A stretch of 50,012 nucleotides of DNA. Origin: Microvirga sp. GTDB lineage: Bacteria > Pseudomonadota > Alphaproteobacteria > Rhizobiales > Beijerinckiaceae. Under the pieces are notes generated by a model that saw only the letters and a program-made list of their open reading frames with translations, was not told where the DNA came from and made no database searches. This document shows, one piece after another, positions 49,558-50,012 of this stretch. Each line of letters opens with the position of its first letter. The first letter of the stretch is position 1. Both the position numbers and the translations under genes were made by a program. The DNA lies in NCBI GenBank assembly GCA_029266525.1, contig JAQSWQ010000023.1:1-50012 (forward strand), given 5' to 3'.

Positions 49558-49803
49558 TCAGAACGGAATCTTGGCTTCACGAGGTTGTTTATAGGTGAGC
49601 CGCTTGCCTTCGGATGCGCGGACGGCGGCTAGAGTTCGGTCAATGTCGTTGTGCTCGAGCGCGACCCGGTGATTGTACCGGAGCTCGTACTCGGCGAGAT
49701 AGCGGTGCAGGTGCTTCTCCGAGCAATGCTGATAGATGCCCTTCATCTCGCGTTTGAAGATCGAGAACACGCCTTTGGCGGTGTTCGTGTGCACGTCGCG
49801 CGC
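49558..49803 (-). pseudogene. 3' fragment of IS1595-family (ISXO2-like) transposase
   Basis: VHTNTAKGVFSIFKREMKGI and YQHCSEKHLHRYLAEYELRYNHR are the C-terminal part of the ISXO2-like DDE domain, which normally follows about 200 more residues. The open frame continues to 49902, but upstream of about 49803 the sequence is unrelated. The element is truncated and cannot transpose. No terminal inverted repeat is identified at its downstream end. Confidence 0.85.
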
Positions 49804-49838
49804 ACGTACTCTCTGCGGGAGTGCTCTGAAAATAATCC

Positions 49839-49868
49839 TTGACAGCCCGCGGAACTTCGTCCTAGTCT
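49839..49868 (+). promoter_or_regulatory. Sigma70-like promoter at the transposase breakpoint
   Basis: TTGACA (49839-49844), 18-base spacer, TAGTCT (49863-49868). It points into the GC-rich hairpin-bounded segment to its right. Found by eye. Confidence 0.4.
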
Positions 49869-49999
49869 CCGCCCGTCCCGTCCACCCGAGGGGCGCGCTC
49901 ATGAGGCGTCGTGGTGGGGCGGGGCCGGTGCCCGCGCCGGGAACGCATGCCCGGTCCGGGTGGTCGGCTGAGGAACACGCGGTCCGAGGGGACGGGCGG
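49869..49999 (+). repeat. GC-rich segment bounded by an 11-bp perfect inverted repeat
   Basis: CCGCCCGTCCC (49869-49879) and GGGACGGGCGG (49989-49999) are perfect complements, 109 bases apart. An open frame from ATG 49901 (MRRRGGAGPV) runs off the window and is Gly/Arg/Pro-rich, more like a chance frame. The segment starts where the predicted promoter would begin transcription, so a structured RNA is possible. It also recalls GC-rich dispersed repeats of Bradyrhizobium-type genomes. Confidence 0.4.
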
Positions 50000-50012
50000 G
50001 ACTCTTCTCGAG

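Overview
The window looks like chromosome of a high-GC alphaproteobacterium, most likely Hyphomicrobiales (Rhizobiales). The evidence is gene order as much as single genes. tlpA diverges from argH, which is followed by an LptM-type lipoprotein and lysA. purL-bolA-grxD lie together. A DUF4175/TIGR02302 protein, a twin-TM protein, a PduO-type adenosyltransferase, a rhomboid protease and etfBA-hbd lie in series. All of this is from sequence reading and recalled family knowledge; no database search was possible.

Region 1 (1-4.1 kb) is the end of an integrative element of lower GC. It has a P4-type tyrosine recombinase, a coupled unknown gene, an AlpA-type regulator coupled to an acidic protein, and an unknown gene cut by the left edge; all are on the minus strand. 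Region 2 (4.2-18.7 kb) is envelope and core metabolism: a frameshifted outer-membrane barrel, galU, galE, a lytic transglycosylase, a DUF459 SGNH hydrolase, hbd, etfA, etfB, rhomboid, adenosyltransferase, a PagL-like protein and the large DUF4175 protein. Region 3 (18.8-33.1 kb) is biosynthesis and redox: lysA, lptM, argH, tlpA, grxD, a DUF29 protein, bolA, purL, two tandem TadG-like VWA proteins, and then purQ and purS, which are separated by unrelated small genes. It ends with a thioredoxin-reductase-like flavoprotein, trmL and an ABC exporter.

Region 4 (35-48.7 kb) is the most accessory-like metabolic part. Two complete tripartite tricarboxylate transporters (TctCBA) flank a translationally coupled set: TIM-barrel isomerase, MLE-type enolase-superfamily enzyme, an SDR with a Cys in place of the catalytic Lys, and a double GNAT protein. 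A DapA-like lyase and a DadA-like FAD oxidoreductase complete it. I infer uptake and catabolism of one or two unknown organic or sugar acids. A higBA toxin-antitoxin pair sits between the GNAT and lyase genes, with its own promoter, a dyad over that promoter and an apparently leaderless start. No regulator gene is seen in the cluster, but the shared control region carries two matching palindromes.

Region 5 (48.8-50 kb) is an AT-richer edge with an unknown gene, an eroded small ORF, a 3' fragment of an IS1595-type transposase, and a GC-rich segment closed by an 11-bp perfect inverted repeat behind a sigma70-like promoter.

Three genes (near 4556, 30148 and 49443) are each restored by adding a single base. 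This may be true decay or a sequence-quality issue, and it should be settled before the broken genes are interpreted.
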